Source of the DNA: Chlorobiaceae bacterium
Lineage (GTDB): Bacteria; Bacteroidota; Chlorobiia; Chlorobiales; Chlorobiaceae
Reading direction: 5' to 3'
Assembly: GCA_013334565.1 (NCBI GenBank)
Contig: JAAXXI010000020.1
Coordinates: 1-34,941 of the forward strand
Length of the DNA stretch: 34,941 nucleotides
Part shown: positions 34,270 through 34,941 of the stretch, piece by piece
How positions within the stretch are numbered: the first letter of the stretch is position 1
Layout of the letters: each line of letters opens with the position of its first letter
Notes under the pieces: model-generated
Told to the model about the DNA's origin: nothing
What the model saw: the letters and a program-made list of their open reading frames with translations, nothing else
Database searches by the model: none
Position numbers and translations under genes: made by a program

Positions 34270-34941
34270 GGTACCGGAAAAAAGAGTTGAGGTCGCTGAT
34301 AAAGGAACGGTCGGTATCGAGGAATATCGTATCGATGCGCATCCTGCGAAGTTTGTGCCTCAGCTCGTCGAGCTGCCTGGCCTGCTCCAGGCGGTATCGT
34401 TCGACCGTGCCCCGGCTTGCGGCATCGACCAGAAGGCGCAGGCCGGTTTCTGGTTCTTCGAGGTCGAGCAGCGCGCTTTGCGGGAGCGCCTTGTCAAGCG
34501 GATCGCTGATGTGCACAAGCACGAAATCGTGGCGGTTGTTGAGCTGCTTCATGCCTTTTTCGTAGTTGTTGTCGACGAGGTCGGTCATGAGAAAGACGAT
34601 CGCGTGGCGACGCAGGGTATAGCGGATAAATGCGAGGGCCGCGTTGACATCGGTTTTCCTGCTCTGCGGGTTGATGCGGAAGAGCTCCTCGAGGATGACA
34701 AGCACATGCTGGCGCCCCTTGCGCGGAGCGATATAGGTCTCGACCCTGTCGGTGAACACCAGCAGACCGACCTTGTCGTTGTTCTGGATGGCGCTGAAGG
34801 CGAGCACCGCACAGAGTTCGAGCGCAAGCTCTTTTTTCAGCCTCACCCTGCTGCCGAAGAGCATGGAAGCCGAGCCGTCCACGACGAGAAGGAGCGTGCG
34901 CTCGCGCTCTTCGGTGAAGAGCTTGACATACAGGTCGGATT
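34253..34941 (-). CDS. DUF58 (VWA-like) protein, N-terminus beyond window
   Basis: The frame is open to the window edge (about 228 residues visible), so the gene is 5'-partial. It contains DLYVKLFTEERERTLLLVVD and then GSASML, a DxSxS MIDAS-like motif, followed by LALELCAVLAFSAIQNNDKV, GLLVFTDRVETYIAPRKG and HAIVFLMTDLVDNNYEKGM, all typical of DUF58 proteins. The C-terminus ends in a short basic tail (FRYRERKV). DUF58 proteins partner with MoxR AAA+ ATPases, whose gene would be expected upstream, outside the window. Confidence 0.9.
   Translation of the reverse strand, partial: SDLYVKLFTEERERTLLLVVDGSASMLFGSRVRLKKELALELCAVLAFSAIQNNDKVGLLVFTDRVETYIAPRKGRQHVLVILEELFRINPQSRKTDVNAALAFIRYTLRRHAIVFLMTDLVDNNYEKGMKQLNNRHDFVLVHISDPLDKALPQSALLDLEEPETGLRLLVDAASRGTVERYRLEQARQLDELRHKLRRMRIDTIFLDTDRSFISDLNSFFRYRERKV

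Overview
The window looks like chromosome of a green sulfur bacterium (Chlorobiaceae). This rests on gene content, on a ClpB that stops after its first ATPase module, and on a DUF58/BatA/BatB aerotolerance-type operon. No rRNA or tRNA is present to settle the taxonomy. The housekeeping parts are GC-rich. The block from about 17 to 33 kb is visibly more AT-rich and reads as an imported defence island.

Left part (1-16.8 kb). Positions 1-7.4 kb hold a minus-strand surface-polysaccharide cluster: two GT4-like glycosyltransferases, a GT2, a methyltransferase, a flippase and a large YfhO-like membrane protein cut by the window edge. Next come ptsH-like HPr, a GNAT N-acetyltransferase resembling short ArgA, and obg. 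xseB (plus) converges on gatB (minus). A SYLF-domain protein and the N-terminal half of ClpB follow, separated by stretches full of short dispersed repeats. Then come a small hypothetical gene with a strong terminator, and batB and batA.

Defence island (about 16.8-33.3 kb). A minus-strand operon encodes Cmr1, a Cas7-like RAMP, a Cas10-type large subunit, Cmr4, Cmr5, another RAMP and Cas6. The Cas10 keeps its HD motif and zinc Cys pairs but has lost the GGDD cyclase motif, so the module looks like subtype III-C. Divergent from it are two unrecognised genes: a secreted/membrane-anchored protein with three predicted TM helices, and a soluble 367-residue protein. Behind them lie three CRISPR arrays (19, 9 and 11 repeats) plus two mini-clusters of two repeats, all on the plus strand. 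Two arrays have a nearly identical 91-nt leader preceded by a C-terminal remnant of cas1, so a cas1-leader-array unit was duplicated and its adaptation gene decayed. All five repeat clusters end in a truncated repeat followed by the same short palindrome.

Right edge (33.3-34.9 kb). A BatD-like membrane protein and a DUF58 protein (cut by the edge) lie on the minus strand. Their usual downstream partners, batA and batB, are 16.5 kb away on the other side of the island. The simplest reading is that the CRISPR island was inserted into, and split, a DUF58-BatD-like-batA-batB operon.
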